52,305 nucleotides of DNA, from assembly GCA_905480335.1 (NCBI GenBank), contig CAJQPY010000045.1:1-52305 (forward strand), written 5' to 3'. The position numbers were made by a program, and so were the translations under genes. This DNA is from an uncultured Ilumatobacter sp. (GTDB lineage: Bacteria > Actinomycetota > Acidimicrobiia > Acidimicrobiales > Ilumatobacteraceae). The notes beneath the pieces were generated by a model that saw only the letters and a program-made list of their open reading frames with translations, had not been told where the DNA came from and searched no databases. Below are positions 9,802-20,154 of the stretch, piece after piece (positions within the stretch are counted from its first letter, which is position 1; the number at the start of each line of letters is the position of its first letter).

Positions 9802-9807
9802 TACGGT
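9802..9807 (+). promoter_or_regulatory. -10 element TACGGT of the DUF3499 gene
   Basis: The hexamer ends 7 nt before ATG 9815, with no Shine-Dalgarno sequence. It favours that start over the later ATG 10007. Confidence 0.5.
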
Positions 9808-9814
9808 TTTCGAG

Positions 9815-10246
9815 ATGGGAGTTGGGCCTGAACACACACCAGATCACCGTCGTGAGAACGCGCCGAACAGCTTGTTCGGCCGTATTGCACGTGAGATCGC
9901 CGACACCGCTGCAGCGTTTCCGAGTGACGGTGCCGCCGAGTCAGAGCCCAGCGGTACCGTGATTCACCGCGACACAGCGTGGCCGGCACCCGACGTGTCC
10001 ACGCAGATGGAAAGGCCGAGCATCACCGAACGGCAGTGCTCTCGTTCCGGGTGCTCCGATGCAGCGGCAATAACACTGAGCTACCACTACGGTCAGTCTC
10101 AGGTCTGGCTTGATTACCTGTCACCCGAGCGTGAGCCGCACATGTACGACATGTGCGACCGTCACGCGCAGCGACTCTCGGTCCCCCGCGGTTGGCATCT
10201 CGACGATCGACGTGGCGTCCGCAGCGGGTCGTTGATCGCCGTTTGA
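9815..10246 (+). CDS. DUF3499 family protein
   Basis: A 143-residue soluble protein. The conserved part is the C-terminal half: CSRSGC (Cys75/Cys80), then TLSYHYGQSQVWLDYL, then PHMYDMCDRHAQRLSVPRGW (Cys114, His117). The arrangement of Cys pairs and CxxH suggests a structural metal site, probably zinc. This matches the actinobacterial DUF3499 family, which lies next to phosphomannomutase in mycobacteria as well. The first 70 residues are low in conservation and may be disordered; if ATG 10007 were the start, only the domain would remain. The start at 9815 rests on the -10 hexamer at 9802. The function is unknown. Confidence 0.8.
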   Translation: MGVGPEHTPDHRRENAPNSLFGRIAREIADTAAAFPSDGAAESEPSGTVIHRDTAWPAPDVSTQMERPSITERQCSRSGCSDAAAITLSYHYGQSQVWLDYLSPEREPHMYDMCDRHAQRLSVPRGWHLDDRRGVRSGSLIAV

Positions 10247-10275
10247 TCCCACCTGCTCCGCCCAGCGTCGGCCGA

Positions 10276-10281
10276 TAGCGT
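10276..10281 (+). promoter_or_regulatory. -10 element TAGCGT of the CPBP protease gene
   Basis: The hexamer ends 8 nt before GTG 10290; no ribosome-binding site is seen. Confidence 0.5.
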
Positions 10282-10289
10282 TCGGCGTC

Positions 10290-11006
10290 GTGTCGACGCG
10301 TTCCGGTGGAGCCGGTAGCCCCGTGCGTGGAGCCCCCGAACCGTCGAGCACGATCGCTGCTTTCCTGATCACGTGGGTCGTCGCGGTCCTTGCGTCGTCG
10401 CTCGTCATCGTGGTTGCAAAAAATCCGGATGACGACGCCTCGATTCCTCTACTTGGCACCTCGCTACTCGCCGGATGGACCGTCTTTCTCGGCGGGACAT
10501 GGTTGGCGTCGCGAAAGCTCGGCAGCGGTGATGTTCGGGCCGACTTTGCGCTCGCTGCGCGGCCAGTAGATCTGATCGGTGTACCGATTGGAGTTGCGAC
10601 TCAATTCCTGCTTGTGCCTGTGGTGTACCTGCCACTGCGCGCAGTGTGGCCTGACGTTTTCGATGATGGTGCCCTCAGCGAGACGGCAAACGATTTAATC
10701 GATCGTGCCGACGGCGGGCTGATTGTGGTGCTATTCCTGCTTGTCGTCGTGGGTGCGCCGCTTGTCGAGGAAGTGGTGTATCGAGGCCTGTTACAGCGGC
10801 CGCTGCTCGATCGTCTGCCCGCAGCCCCTGTCGTCTTTTGCGTAGCGGCGTTGTTTGCTGTCATCCACTTTCGCCCGGTGGAGTACCCCGGGTTATTCGT
10901 CGCCGGGCTGGTGTTCGGTGTCTGCGCTTGGTGGACTGGCCGGATCGGGATGGCGGTGGCGGCTCATGTGGCATTCAATGCAACGGGACTGGCGCTTGCG
11001 CTGTGA
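10290..11006 (+). CDS. CPBP-family intramembrane metalloprotease
   Basis: A 238-residue membrane protein with about seven hydrophobic segments. The Abi/CAAX-protease signature is complete: LVEEVVYRGLLQRPL (EExxxR) near residue 155, a mid-membrane His in AVIHFRPVEYPG, and HVAFNATG near the C-terminus supplying the last His and Asn. Members are glutamate-type intramembrane proteases that act on prenylated or membrane substrates, and some give bacteriocin self-immunity; the substrate here is not shown. The start is GTG 10290, set by TAGCGT 8 nt upstream. It lies between DUF3499 and the PTPS-related gene on the same strand. Confidence 0.85.
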   Translation: MSTRSGGAGSPVRGAPEPSSTIAAFLITWVVAVLASSLVIVVAKNPDDDASIPLLGTSLLAGWTVFLGGTWLASRKLGSGDVRADFALAARPVDLIGVPIGVATQFLLVPVVYLPLRAVWPDVFDDGALSETANDLIDRADGGLIVVLFLLVVVGAPLVEEVVYRGLLQRPLLDRLPAAPVVFCVAALFAVIHFRPVEYPGLFVAGLVFGVCAWWTGRIGMAVAAHVAFNATGLALAL

Positions 11007-11076
11007 TTTCCGGCCTGATGAAGGTGCCAGTGGCGAACTGTTTGTCACAATGGTAGTCCTGTGATGGGAGCCGGCT

Positions 11077-14067
11077 GTGAGCGATGACGTCAGCGACCCG
11101 GGCGGGTCGACCGACGACGGCACCGGGGGCGTGTCCGGTGATGACGACTTCGTGTCATGGTTCGACGAACGCTTCGGTGAACCTGATCGGAGTGCTGCGC
11201 CCGGAGGTGCATCGGCATCGCTTGAGGGCACCTCGATTGATGTCGAGGTCAACCGCAGCGTCGGCGAGTCGGAGTTCGGCAGTATTGCGGACGTTGGCGA
11301 GACAGCGCATGGAACGCGCCGAGTCGACCGCATTGTCGGTCGAGTGTTCCGGCGGCCAATTGCGTGGTGGAATGCTCCGTGGACGAACGAGCGGATCATC
11401 CGATTGCTCGTCACGAGCACTGCGTTGACAGTCACGACGGTGATCATGATGAGAGTCGTTCATTTCACTCCTATCCCAGGGTTTGGTGGCCAGGACCTCG
11501 TTTTCGATCAGACCACGCCGACCGGGGGCGACATGGGTGCGCACGTGTGGGCGCCGGCGTTTCTGCGTGACCATCTGCTTCCGAATGGTCAGATCCAGGG
11601 TTGGACGATGGACTGGTATGGCGGATTGCCGCTGTACCGCTTCTATATGGTCATCCCCGCGCTCGCCATCGTCGCGCTCGACGTGATTCTTCCCTACGGA
11701 GTGGCATTCAAGATCGTCGCACTCTCCGGCTTAGTTACGTTCCCCGCCGCCTGCTGGGCGTTCGGCCGACTGTCGGCATTCCGTCATCCGATCCCCGAGT
11801 TGTTTGCGTTTGCCGGTGTCTGTTTCTTACTTGACGAGAGTTTCGAGATCTACGGCGGCAATGCGAAATCGACGATGGCAGGGGAGTACTCGTTCTCGAT
11901 TGCGCTCACGCTTGCAATGCTTGGGCTCGGACTGCTCGCCAACGGGCTGCGGACCGGTAAGTACAGAGTCTGGACTGCGGTCGTGTTGTCCTTTGCTGCG
12001 GTGTCACATGGCATTGTTCTCATTTTCGTCGCCGTTGCCGCCACGATCATTTGCCTCGTCTGGATCGACAAAACGCGCATCGTGTACGCCGCAACTGCCG
12101 GATTGACCATGATTCTGTTGTCCGCGTGGTGGGTGGGTCCGTTCTTGTTCGGTCACGAATTCATGACCGACATGAAATACGGATTCCGCCCGAACAGTTC
12201 GACCGACTCATTTTGGGACATGTACTTTCCGCTGACGACGGCGCTCGACATCTTGATAACCGGTCTCGCAGTGGTCGGATTTGTAGCGTTTGTGATGCGC
12301 CGCCAACTCACCGGAACTGCGGTTGGTCTGATCTGTATCATGTTCGCCGTACTGGTCTGGAACACCCGCGAGAGCCTCCCGGTGATCGGGCTGCTCTGGA
12401 ACCCGCGTCTCCTACCGTTCTTCTACCTCAGCCGCTATCTACTCATGGTGGTTGGTGCACTTGAGGTGTTCACCTGGATGATCAACGCGGCTCGGCAACG
12501 CTCCGCGAACCGCACGCTTAATGCCTACGAGGGGGCAGGCGCCTTCACTGCAATTGGCGTGTCGATACTCCTCGTGTTCGGTTGGATGTATGAAGTGCTC
12601 CCGTTCGACGGGCGAGTCACCGAAGGCGAAAGCTCGGTCTACGCCTGGGGCCCACTCCGGAAGGGAGCCGAGGGCGGTCGCGCCGTCGCTGACGGGTGGT
12701 CCCGGTACAACTGGCTCGGTTACGAGGGCCGACCTGCGTACCCCGCGTATCACGACTTGATTACCACGATGGACGGCCTCGGAAAGGACCGCGGCTGCGG
12801 GCGAGCCCTTTGGGAGAATAGTTCAGCCAACAGCGAGTACGGCACCACGATGTCGCTGATGCTGCTGCCGCACTGGACCGACGGGTGCATCGGCTCGATG
12901 GAGGGCCTGTTCTTCGAAGCGACCGCGTCGACGAACTACCATTTCCTCACGGCAGCAGCGGTCTCGGAAAGCTCGTCGAATCCGGTTCGTCAGCTCCGTT
13001 ATACGAACAACGATGCTGAACTCGGGACGCGGCACATGCGTGACCTCGGCGTTCGGTACCTGATGGTGCGCACCGATGCAGCGAAAGCCGAGGCGGCGAT
13101 CACCGAGGGTCTCGAGTTTGTCGGGCTTTCGGGCACCTGGGAGATTTATGAGGTTGAAGGGTCCGACATCGTTGAGCCGCTCACCATTGCGCCAGTTGTT
13201 GTCGATCAGGCCGAGGACGATTGGTACAAGCCCGGCGATCAGCGTGAGCGCAATCTCGAACTGGGAACGAGTTGGTTTCAAAACCGGGAATCGTGGCCGG
13301 CAATCCCGGTCGATGAGGGTCCTGCGGAATGGCAACGGGTCACCGCATCGATCGTCGAGGAGCAACGGATCGACCCGTTCGACGACCAACTCCGCAAGGT
13401 GGACTACGTTTCGCCCGACGGTGACCTGACCCTGACTGCTTTGCCGAAAGTGACCGTGAGCGACGTCGAGATCCGCCAGCAGTCCGTTGAGTTCAACGTT
13501 GACGAGGTCGGCGTGCCCGTTATCGTCAAGGTCAGTTACTTTCCGAACTGGCAGGTGGACGGTGCCGAGGGACCATTTCGGGCCGGTGCGAACCACATGA
13601 TCGTCGTCCCGACGCGCAGCGATGTCACCCTCAGCTACGACTCGCGCTCGAAGCTCGACTGGTTCTTCTATGTGCTCACGGCGATCGGCATCGGCTTGTG
13701 CTTCGTGTGGCGCCGCCGGGGTGATGTCGAGCACGTTGATGTTCGGCCGGTGTTCGGCTCACCCGATAGCGATGGCGGCACCGCCCACAATCAGCCGTAT
13801 GAGGGGCCGGTGCACTCCGCCCCCGACAACGCAGCTCCCGAGCCCTCGGGTGTGCGGGCGATGCTGCCACAGATCGGTGACTCAGGGACTGGCGCCTCGA
13901 ATCCCGAGCTCACCTTGACAACGGGAATTCACGGTACGTCGATGGACCCGACGCCAGGTCAGACCTCGATGCTGCTCAGCGATGACGATGACGCCAGTGC
14001 CGATTCCCCTAATGGCCCCGTCCAAGGCTGCGATCGCAACAAAAGCGAAGATAACCCGATCGGGTGA
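11077..14067 (+). CDS. large PTPS-related polytopic membrane protein
   Basis: A 996-residue protein. Residues 1-95 are acidic and low in complexity. The first membrane helix (about 105-125) is followed by a long loop with GGDMGAHVWAPAFL near 150 and WYGGLPLYRFYM near 185, which is the pattern of the 6-pyruvoyl-tetrahydropterin synthase-related membrane domain (PF10131), a GT-C-like fold. About eleven more membrane segments reach residue 510, then a large exterior domain with FPNWQVDGAEGPFRAGANHM near 825 (YfhO-like), a final helix and an acidic/Ser-rich tail. Such proteins are probably sugar transferases using lipid-linked donors; the reaction is unproven. GTG 11077 is preceded by GGGAG at a 6-nt distance. 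It lies directly before phosphomannomutase. Confidence 0.75.
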   Translation: MSDDVSDPGGSTDDGTGGVSGDDDFVSWFDERFGEPDRSAAPGGASASLEGTSIDVEVNRSVGESEFGSIADVGETAHGTRRVDRIVGRVFRRPIAWWNAPWTNERIIRLLVTSTALTVTTVIMMRVVHFTPIPGFGGQDLVFDQTTPTGGDMGAHVWAPAFLRDHLLPNGQIQGWTMDWYGGLPLYRFYMVIPALAIVALDVILPYGVAFKIVALSGLVTFPAACWAFGRLSAFRHPIPELFAFAGVCFLLDESFEIYGGNAKSTMAGEYSFSIALTLAMLGLGLLANGLRTGKYRVWTAVVLSFAAVSHGIVLIFVAVAATIICLVWIDKTRIVYAATAGLTMILLSAWWVGPFLFGHEFMTDMKYGFRPNSSTDSFWDMYFPLTTALDILITGLAVVGFVAFVMRRQLTGTAVGLICIMFAVLVWNTRESLPVIGLLWNPRLLPFFYLSRYLLMVVGALEVFTWMINAARQRSANRTLNAYEGAGAFTAIGVSILLVFGWMYEVLPFDGRVTEGESSVYAWGPLRKGAEGGRAVADGWSRYNWLGYEGRPAYPAYHDLITTMDGLGKDRGCGRALWENSSANSEYGTTMSLMLLPHWTDGCIGSMEGLFFEATASTNYHFLTAAAVSESSSNPVRQLRYTNNDAELGTRHMRDLGVRYLMVRTDAAKAEAAITEGLEFVGLSGTWEIYEVEGSDIVEPLTIAPVVVDQAEDDWYKPGDQRERNLELGTSWFQNRESWPAIPVDEGPAEWQRVTASIVEEQRIDPFDDQLRKVDYVSPDGDLTLTALPKVTVSDVEIRQQSVEFNVDEVGVPVIVKVSYFPNWQVDGAEGPFRAGANHMIVVPTRSDVTLSYDSRSKLDWFFYVLTAIGIGLCFVWRRRGDVEHVDVRPVFGSPDSDGGTAHNQPYEGPVHSAPDNAAPEPSGVRAMLPQIGDSGTGASNPELTLTTGIHGTSMDPTPGQTSMLLSDDDDASADSPNGPVQGCDRNKSEDNPIG

Positions 14068-14117
14068 CCGTCACGTCCGTGCCACTCGGTCGTGACCCAA
14101 CTGTTGCGGGCTTCCGC

Positions 14118-14123
14118 TAGCGT
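14118..14123 (+). promoter_or_regulatory. probable -10 element TAGCGT of phosphomannomutase
   Basis: TAGCGT ends 11 nt before ATG 14135. The spacing is slightly long for a leaderless start, so a leader of a few nucleotides is likely. Confidence 0.4.
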
Positions 14124-14134
14124 CTTGCCTTGCC

Positions 14135-15505
14135 ATGTCAGTTCTCGACCACATTGTCAAGGCGTACGACATCCGAGGCACCGTGCACGATGAACTCAAT
14201 GGCGACGTTGCTCATGCCCTTGGAGTCGGTTTCGCCTCCTTTGTCCGTTCACACGATGCCGATCGGGTGGTCTTGGCGCGCGATATGCGACCATCGGGTC
14301 CCGGACTAGTCGAGGCATTTGCACGCGGCCTCACGCAGTACGGCGTCGATGTCGTCGACATTGGGCTCGCGTCGACTGACCTCATGTACTACGCGTCGGG
14401 TCGGCTCGATATCCCAGGGGCGATGTTCACAGCGTCGCACAACCCTGCTGGATACAACGGCGTGAAGTTGTGCTTGTCCGGAGCCCGCCCAGTCGGGGCC
14501 GACTCAGGCCTCGCAGACGTCAAAGCCACGGCGCAACTCGTGCTCGACGGCAAGCCGCCTGTGATCCCGAAATCGCAGGTCAGCGTAGGATCGCGCATCG
14601 AATCGTCGCTGCTTGATGAATTCGTAGAGCACGTCCTCACATTCATCGATGTCGCCGACATCGGCCCGATGAAAGTCGTTGCGGACACGGCGAACGGAAT
14701 GGGTGGACTCGTGGTCCCTGCGGTGCTTGAGCGGCTTGACGCTGTGGACTTTGAGATCATGTACCCCGAATTGGACGGGACGTTTCCTAACCATCCGGCT
14801 GATCCGCTTCAGCCCGCAAATCAGCGCGACTTGCGGGCTCGGGTGGTTGCAGGAGGGTTCGACCTCGGGCTTGCCTTCGACGGCGACGCTGACCGAGTGT
14901 TCGTGGTCGACGAGCACGGTGTCGGGCTGAGTGGTTCGGCGACCACCGCGCTGCTTGCTGCGGCGACATTGCGCCAGCACCCCGGAGCGACGGTGCTACA
15001 CAACCTGATTTGTTCCCGCACAGTCCCCGAGGTGGTTGCCGAGCATGGTGGAACGCCGATTCGAACGAGAGTGGGCCACTCGTATATCAAGCAACGCATG
15101 GCCGATACTGGCGCCGTTTTCGGCGGCGAGCACTCCGCCCACTACTACTTCGCGCGCAATTTTAACGCTGACAGCGGACTGATCGCATCGCTGATGGTGA
15201 TGGCCGAAATCGGACGCTCCGGTCTTTCTTTGTCGAAGCTTCGCGAGCCATTCGACAGATACTCGAGCAGCGGCGAGATCAACACCCAAGTCGACGACAC
15301 GTCGGCCGTGATCGATCGCATTAGCGGACAGTTCGCAGAATTCCCGCAGGACGACCTTGACGGCCTTACCGTCGACTGCGGGGATTGGTGGTTCAACTTG
15401 CGCCCCTCCAATACGGAGCCTTTGCTGCGACTTAACCTTGAGGCTGCCGATCGCGATGCGTGCGATAATCGTGTCGCCGAGTTACTCGCGCTGATCACGA
15501 CCTGA
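14135..15505 (+). CDS. manB: phosphomannomutase/phosphoglucomutase
   Basis: A 456-residue enzyme of the alpha-D-phosphohexomutase family that interconverts mannose-6-phosphate and mannose-1-phosphate (and often the glucose pair), feeding GDP-mannose synthesis. All four family landmarks are present: phosphoserine loop TASHNP near residue 100, magnesium loop DGDADR near 250, sugar-binding GGEHSAHYYF near 335, and phosphate-binding RPSNTEPLLRLN near 435. FKAYDIRG-like VKAYDIRGTV opens the protein. The neighbourhood DUF3499 then manB is conserved in actinobacteria, and the product is the precursor for Gmd at the left edge. Mannose versus glucose preference cannot be read from the sequence. Confidence 0.95.
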   Translation: MSVLDHIVKAYDIRGTVHDELNGDVAHALGVGFASFVRSHDADRVVLARDMRPSGPGLVEAFARGLTQYGVDVVDIGLASTDLMYYASGRLDIPGAMFTASHNPAGYNGVKLCLSGARPVGADSGLADVKATAQLVLDGKPPVIPKSQVSVGSRIESSLLDEFVEHVLTFIDVADIGPMKVVADTANGMGGLVVPAVLERLDAVDFEIMYPELDGTFPNHPADPLQPANQRDLRARVVAGGFDLGLAFDGDADRVFVVDEHGVGLSGSATTALLAAATLRQHPGATVLHNLICSRTVPEVVAEHGGTPIRTRVGHSYIKQRMADTGAVFGGEHSAHYYFARNFNADSGLIASLMVMAEIGRSGLSLSKLREPFDRYSSSGEINTQVDDTSAVIDRISGQFAEFPQDDLDGLTVDCGDWWFNLRPSNTEPLLRLNLEAADRDACDNRVAELLALITT

Positions 15506-15560
15506 TCGTCTAAATCACCGGCCTATCCCACCGACTTCAACCTCTACTCGAAGGACTCAG

Positions 15561-15800
15561 ATGTCTCTTTCCGCCGATCTCCTTACCATTCTCGCCTGTC
15601 CCGAAGACAAGGGTCCCCTGTTTTACATTGAGGCAGAGTCGATTCTGTACAACCCGCGTCTCACCCGGTCGTACGCAGTTCGTGACGATATTCCCGTGAT
15701 GCTCGTCGACGAAGCCACGACAGTCGCAGCTGATGACCATGACCGGATTATGGCGATGGTTGAGGCGGAGGGCATTGTTCCGACTTTTACGGACTCTTGA
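15561..15800 (+). CDS. Trm112-like small protein
   Basis: A 79-residue protein matching the Trm112p/YcaR-like family: LLTILACPEDKGPLFY at the N-terminus and YAVRDDIPVMLVDEA in the middle. These small proteins support methyltransferases in eukaryotes; the bacterial role is unclear. Only the first of the usual zinc cysteines is kept (CPED rather than CPxC), so metal binding is doubtful, as in many actinobacterial copies next to manB. Start ATG 15561 has GAAGGA 5 nt upstream, so it is translated from a leadered message, probably together with manB, whose stop is 55 nt upstream. Confidence 0.8.
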   Translation: MSLSADLLTILACPEDKGPLFYIEAESILYNPRLTRSYAVRDDIPVMLVDEATTVAADDHDRIMAMVEAEGIVPTFTDS

Positions 15801-15917
15801 GATGTTTTACGCTCAAGCTGTGGCGGGTGTAGACCGATGAGTACCATGATGTCAACAGGCGTAGACCACGCAGCGAACTTTTTTGGCGTCCGGCCACTTC
15901 CACTATTACGAACGAGT

Positions 15918-15923
15918 TACGAT
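15918..15923 (+). promoter_or_regulatory. -10 element TACGAT of the secreted repeat protein
   Basis: TACGAT ends 8 nt before ATG 15932 and 5 nt before an in-frame GTG at 15929; the first spacing fits the rest of the window. Confidence 0.45.
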
Positions 15924-15931
15924 TGACAGTG

Positions 15932-17323
15932 ATGATCCCGACAACGATTATTCGGCGGTGCGCTGCCCTTCTGTTAGGAGTGACAGCGATCGGGCTCGTC
16001 CCGACCGCTCCAACTGCGTCAGCGCTACCAGAATCTCAGGATCTCGGTGCGGGTGGCGAGTACTTCCCTCTTACTCCCTCTCGTATCTACGATGAGGAGG
16101 GCATTGATTCCGATAGCTCCGTCACGATCCCAGTCGTCGGCGTTGCGGGCGTTCCCGCAGAGAACGTCCTTGCTGTTGCGGTGAACGTCACGATCGCCAA
16201 CGTGCCAGGGCGTGGCTTCGCCTCGGTCACTCCGTCGGACTATGAGGTTGGCTCGTCGGATCCGACGTCATTGATCAATTTCCAATACGCGGGCCACACC
16301 GTGCCAAACTTTGGCATCGTTGGAGTCGGAAGCGCGGGTGAGATCACCGTTGACCTCACGACCCCAAAGGTCGACGGAACGGCGCGTGTAGTCGTCGATA
16401 TCTTCGGATTCGTTGCCACGTCATCGCTCGCAGATGGCGAAGAAATCAAAGTGGAAGACGGTGCTCGCATGGTGACCGTCACCCCAGAGCGCCTCGTGGA
16501 CACTCGTGACGCCGACGGCTTGACCACGGGCGACCCTGTGAGCGCCGGCGATTCGATTGATGTGCAAGTCCGTGGCGTCGGATCCGTGCCCGACCGCGAG
16601 AACGTGTCCGCGGTCGTGGTGAACATGACTGGCATCAACAATTGCCAGACTGGCGAGAGGAATTGCCAGGGGCCCAGCAAACAGACTTACCTGGCAGCCA
16701 CACCAACGCAGCAACAGGGCGGTTCGGAAACCTCGAACGGCAACTATCCGGCGGGGGTTGTCAAGGCCAACCTTGCGATCGTTCCGCTGAGCGAAGACGG
16801 CCGCATTTTTGTCTACAACAACAAAGGCGAGATCCACGTGGCGCTCGATGTTGTGGCATATCTCGAACAAGTTGATGATGAAGAGACTGCGGGGCGCATT
16901 GTCCCGCTCGCAGCGCCGTTCCGTTCGTTTGACACCCGCGAGACGGAGTTCGGGAACGCCAAGCTTGGATATTCGACCTGGGAGGACTGGAGCTTTGAGG
17001 CGTTCGCCGATTCGGTCAGCCTCGACGACGTTGCGATCGGTGCACAATCTGGTCTCTTCGGCAACCTCACGGCAGTTGGTCTTGAGCGGATTTACCCGAC
17101 GCAGGAAGTCCGGAGCTTCATCACGATGAACCCTGCGATCGACGGGCCGTTCCCGGATGAACCAGGTAACTCGAATCTCAATTTCGATGAAAGCGGACCG
17201 GTTTCGAATTCGGCCGTTGTCACGTACGGCTCGAAATCGGACGATGCCTACATGGTGTCGGCGTTCAACTCCAACGGTCGCACGCACTATGCCCTTGACG
17301 TGTACGCCGTCATTCTCGACTGA
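15932..17323 (+). CDS. secreted protein with three related beta modules
   Basis: A 463-residue exported protein. The signal peptide has a short basic start, the hydrophobic core CAALLLGVTAIGLV and a cleavage-like APTASA ending near residue 32. Three modules of about 140 residues follow, each starting with a related line: YFPLTPSRIYD, MVTVTPERLVDTR and IVPLAAPFRSFDTR. Each continues with VAVNVT or VVVNMT, a PN motif (HTVPNFGIV), and a closing VVVDIFGF, ALDVVAYL or ALDVYAVIL strand. Such modules are frequent in secreted Acidimicrobiia proteins and are probably surface-layer or adhesive in nature; no enzyme motif is visible. The second module has a Cys pair (NCQTGERNCQ). The start is ATG 15932 or GTG 15929. 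Confidence 0.75.
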   Translation: MIPTTIIRRCAALLLGVTAIGLVPTAPTASALPESQDLGAGGEYFPLTPSRIYDEEGIDSDSSVTIPVVGVAGVPAENVLAVAVNVTIANVPGRGFASVTPSDYEVGSSDPTSLINFQYAGHTVPNFGIVGVGSAGEITVDLTTPKVDGTARVVVDIFGFVATSSLADGEEIKVEDGARMVTVTPERLVDTRDADGLTTGDPVSAGDSIDVQVRGVGSVPDRENVSAVVVNMTGINNCQTGERNCQGPSKQTYLAATPTQQQGGSETSNGNYPAGVVKANLAIVPLSEDGRIFVYNNKGEIHVALDVVAYLEQVDDEETAGRIVPLAAPFRSFDTRETEFGNAKLGYSTWEDWSFEAFADSVSLDDVAIGAQSGLFGNLTAVGLERIYPTQEVRSFITMNPAIDGPFPDEPGNSNLNFDESGPVSNSAVVTYGSKSDDAYMVSAFNSNGRTHYALDVYAVILD

Positions 17324-17415
17324 CATGTCACGGCCCCGAAGCTGGTGCTTGCTTGTGCGTGTTGACCGGACGTAGAAAATCGCTCTTCGTATCGGTTTCG
17401 GTCAAATGCCATCGC

Positions 17416-17421
17416 TAGGTT
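17416..17421 (+). promoter_or_regulatory. -10 element TAGGTT of the sulfotransferase gene
   Basis: The hexamer ends 7 nt before GTG 17429. An inverted repeat TTGACCG/CGGTCAA (17362-17368 and 17399-17405) lies just upstream and could be an operator. Confidence 0.5.
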
Positions 17422-17428
17422 TGCCGCG

Positions 17429-18088
17429 GTGGTGCAGGTGATTGGTGCGGGGTTCGGCAGGACCGGAACGGTCTCGCTGAAGTTGGCCCTGGAGACGCTT
17501 CTCGGGGGTCCGTGCTACCACATGTACGAGTTCCTGAACCGACGTCAGGACGCACCTGCCTGGATGGCGGGGTTCGCAGGCAACGACGTGGACTGGGCCG
17601 AGTTGCTTGCCGGATGGAGTGCAATCGTCGACTGGCCAGGAGTTGCCTGCGTCAACGAGCTTGCAAAGGCGTTCCCAGATGCGAAGATTTTGTTGTCTAC
17701 ACGAGATCCAAACTCCTGGTGGCGCAGCGCAGACCGCACGATTCTTGAACTCGTTCGAGATGTCGAGCCGGGTTCGCCGTCGGCGAGCTTCATGGCGGCG
17801 ATGTTTGAGCGAAGCGGTGTTGATGCCGCCCGAGCTGAGGCGAGCATCCGCGCTTACGTCGAACACAACGACAGGATCCGCTCAACGTACGGGCCGAACC
17901 GTCTAATCGAGTGGCAGCCGGGCGACGGCTGGGCGCCCATCTGTGTCGGCCTCGGTGTCGATCCACCGAACGAGCCGTACCCGCACGCCAATTCTTTTGC
18001 CTCGTTCGCCGATGAGATGGAGCGCGTCCGGGATGGCAAGGTCCCCCGCAACGCCGGGTCACCGCCCGACGGCCCGTCGTCTCGATAG
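17429..18088 (+). CDS. sulfotransferase-family protein
   Basis: A 219-residue protein that starts directly with the PAPS 5'-phosphosulfate loop: [19 protein letters not shown] (residues 3-21). The 3'-phosphate site is [11 protein letters not shown] near 90, as in the Sulfotransfer_4 group (PF17784), often annotated simply as sulfotransferase family protein. The C-terminus keeps [18 protein letters not shown]. The acceptor is unknown; glycans, lipids or small metabolites are possible. GTG 17429 is set by TAGGTT 7 nt upstream. The gene sits alone between the secreted repeat protein and ahcY. Confidence 0.82.
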   Translation: MVQVIGAGFGRTGTVSLKLALETLLGGPCYHMYEFLNRRQDAPAWMAGFAGNDVDWAELLAGWSAIVDWPGVACVNELAKAFPDAKILLSTRDPNSWWRSADRTILELVRDVEPGSPSASFMAAMFERSGVDAARAEASIRAYVEHNDRIRSTYGPNRLIEWQPGDGWAPICVGLGVDPPNEPYPHANSFASFADEMERVRDGKVPRNAGSPPDGPSSR

Positions 18089-18136
18089 GCTCAGCAATCA
18101 CTGGGCTGTTCTGCTCGGATCTGATGATCCCGGCCC

Positions 18137-18165
18137 GGTTCGCTTTCCGAAAACACCCGCGAACC
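18137..18165 (+). promoter_or_regulatory. hairpin in the ahcY leader next to the ribosome-binding site
   Basis: GGTTCGC (18137-18143) pairs perfectly with GCGAACC (18159-18165) around a 15-nt loop, and the ahcY GGAGG begins 3 nt later. A hairpin this close to the ribosome-binding site can modulate translation. The sequence does not match what I know of the SAH riboswitch. Confidence 0.45.
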
Positions 18166-18180
18166 ACCGGAGGTTGCACC

Positions 18181-19677
<1,497 letters not shown>

Positions 19678-19737
19678 GCACTCGGGACGACAGCCGATTC
19701 GTCGTCTGATCCAACCCCTGCCTTGCCGGTCGAATGT

Positions 19738-19774
19738 GTGAGGAGTGTGCGGCTTTGCGCTACTAACTCCTCAC
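19738..19774. terminator. hairpin terminator between ahcY and the minus-strand remnants
   Basis: GTGAGGAGT (19738-19746) and ACTCCTCAC (19766-19774) form a perfect 9-bp stem with a 19-nt loop. It lies between convergent transcription units and can act in both directions. There is no long T tract. Confidence 0.55.
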
Positions 19775-19840
19775 GTGTTCGTCGGTTTTCGGGGGAGCAC
19801 GGCGGGCGCGTGACGTCGGCGAGCCGGTTGTCGTGATGGG

Positions 19841-20154
19841 TCAGGCGGCGATGGCGCCGACGACGATGCCGGCTTGACCGAGCTGGTACAGCATGTGGAC
19901 TCCCACGCGTCGATTACGTGCCGGTTCGAGAAACCGGTCGGCGCCCAGTAGACCGTCCGACGCGGCGAACGCCAGTGTCCCGAGCACGATGAGCGCGCAG
20001 CCCGTACCGGCACCGGTCATGACGACGGCGCCGCTCACCGCTATGCAGGCGATGACCGGCAGGTGGAGTGAATTCCCCCGCAAGGATCGTTCGATCGGAC
20101 GGCCGACGACGCTGACGAGAATGGCCAATCCTGCACCACCGGCCGCCAACCATG
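19841..20154 (-). pseudogene. YhhN/TMEM86-like membrane protein, C-terminal half only
   Basis: About 100 codons match the second half of YhhN-family (lysoplasmalogenase-like) membrane proteins: a helix with VSGAVVMTGAGTG, then LIVLGTLAFAASDGLLGADRF carrying the family SD motif, and the closing helix VHMLYQLGQAGIVVGAIAA. The N-terminal helices are absent. The frame is joined near 20150 to a cupredoxin gene remnant in another frame, and no ATG or ribosome-binding site starts this part; only a TTG is available. I read this as a deletion product, not an active gene, though a sequencing chimera could look the same. Confidence 0.65.

Noticed and set aside
12823..13734. 300-codon minus-strand open frame inside the PTPS-related gene
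   Set aside because: It is the antisense shadow of a clear membrane protein gene; no family pattern, ribosome-binding site or -10 hexamer.
18089..18180. Known SAH riboswitch ahead of ahcY
   Set aside because: The leader has a simple hairpin but not the conserved core that I know from that class.
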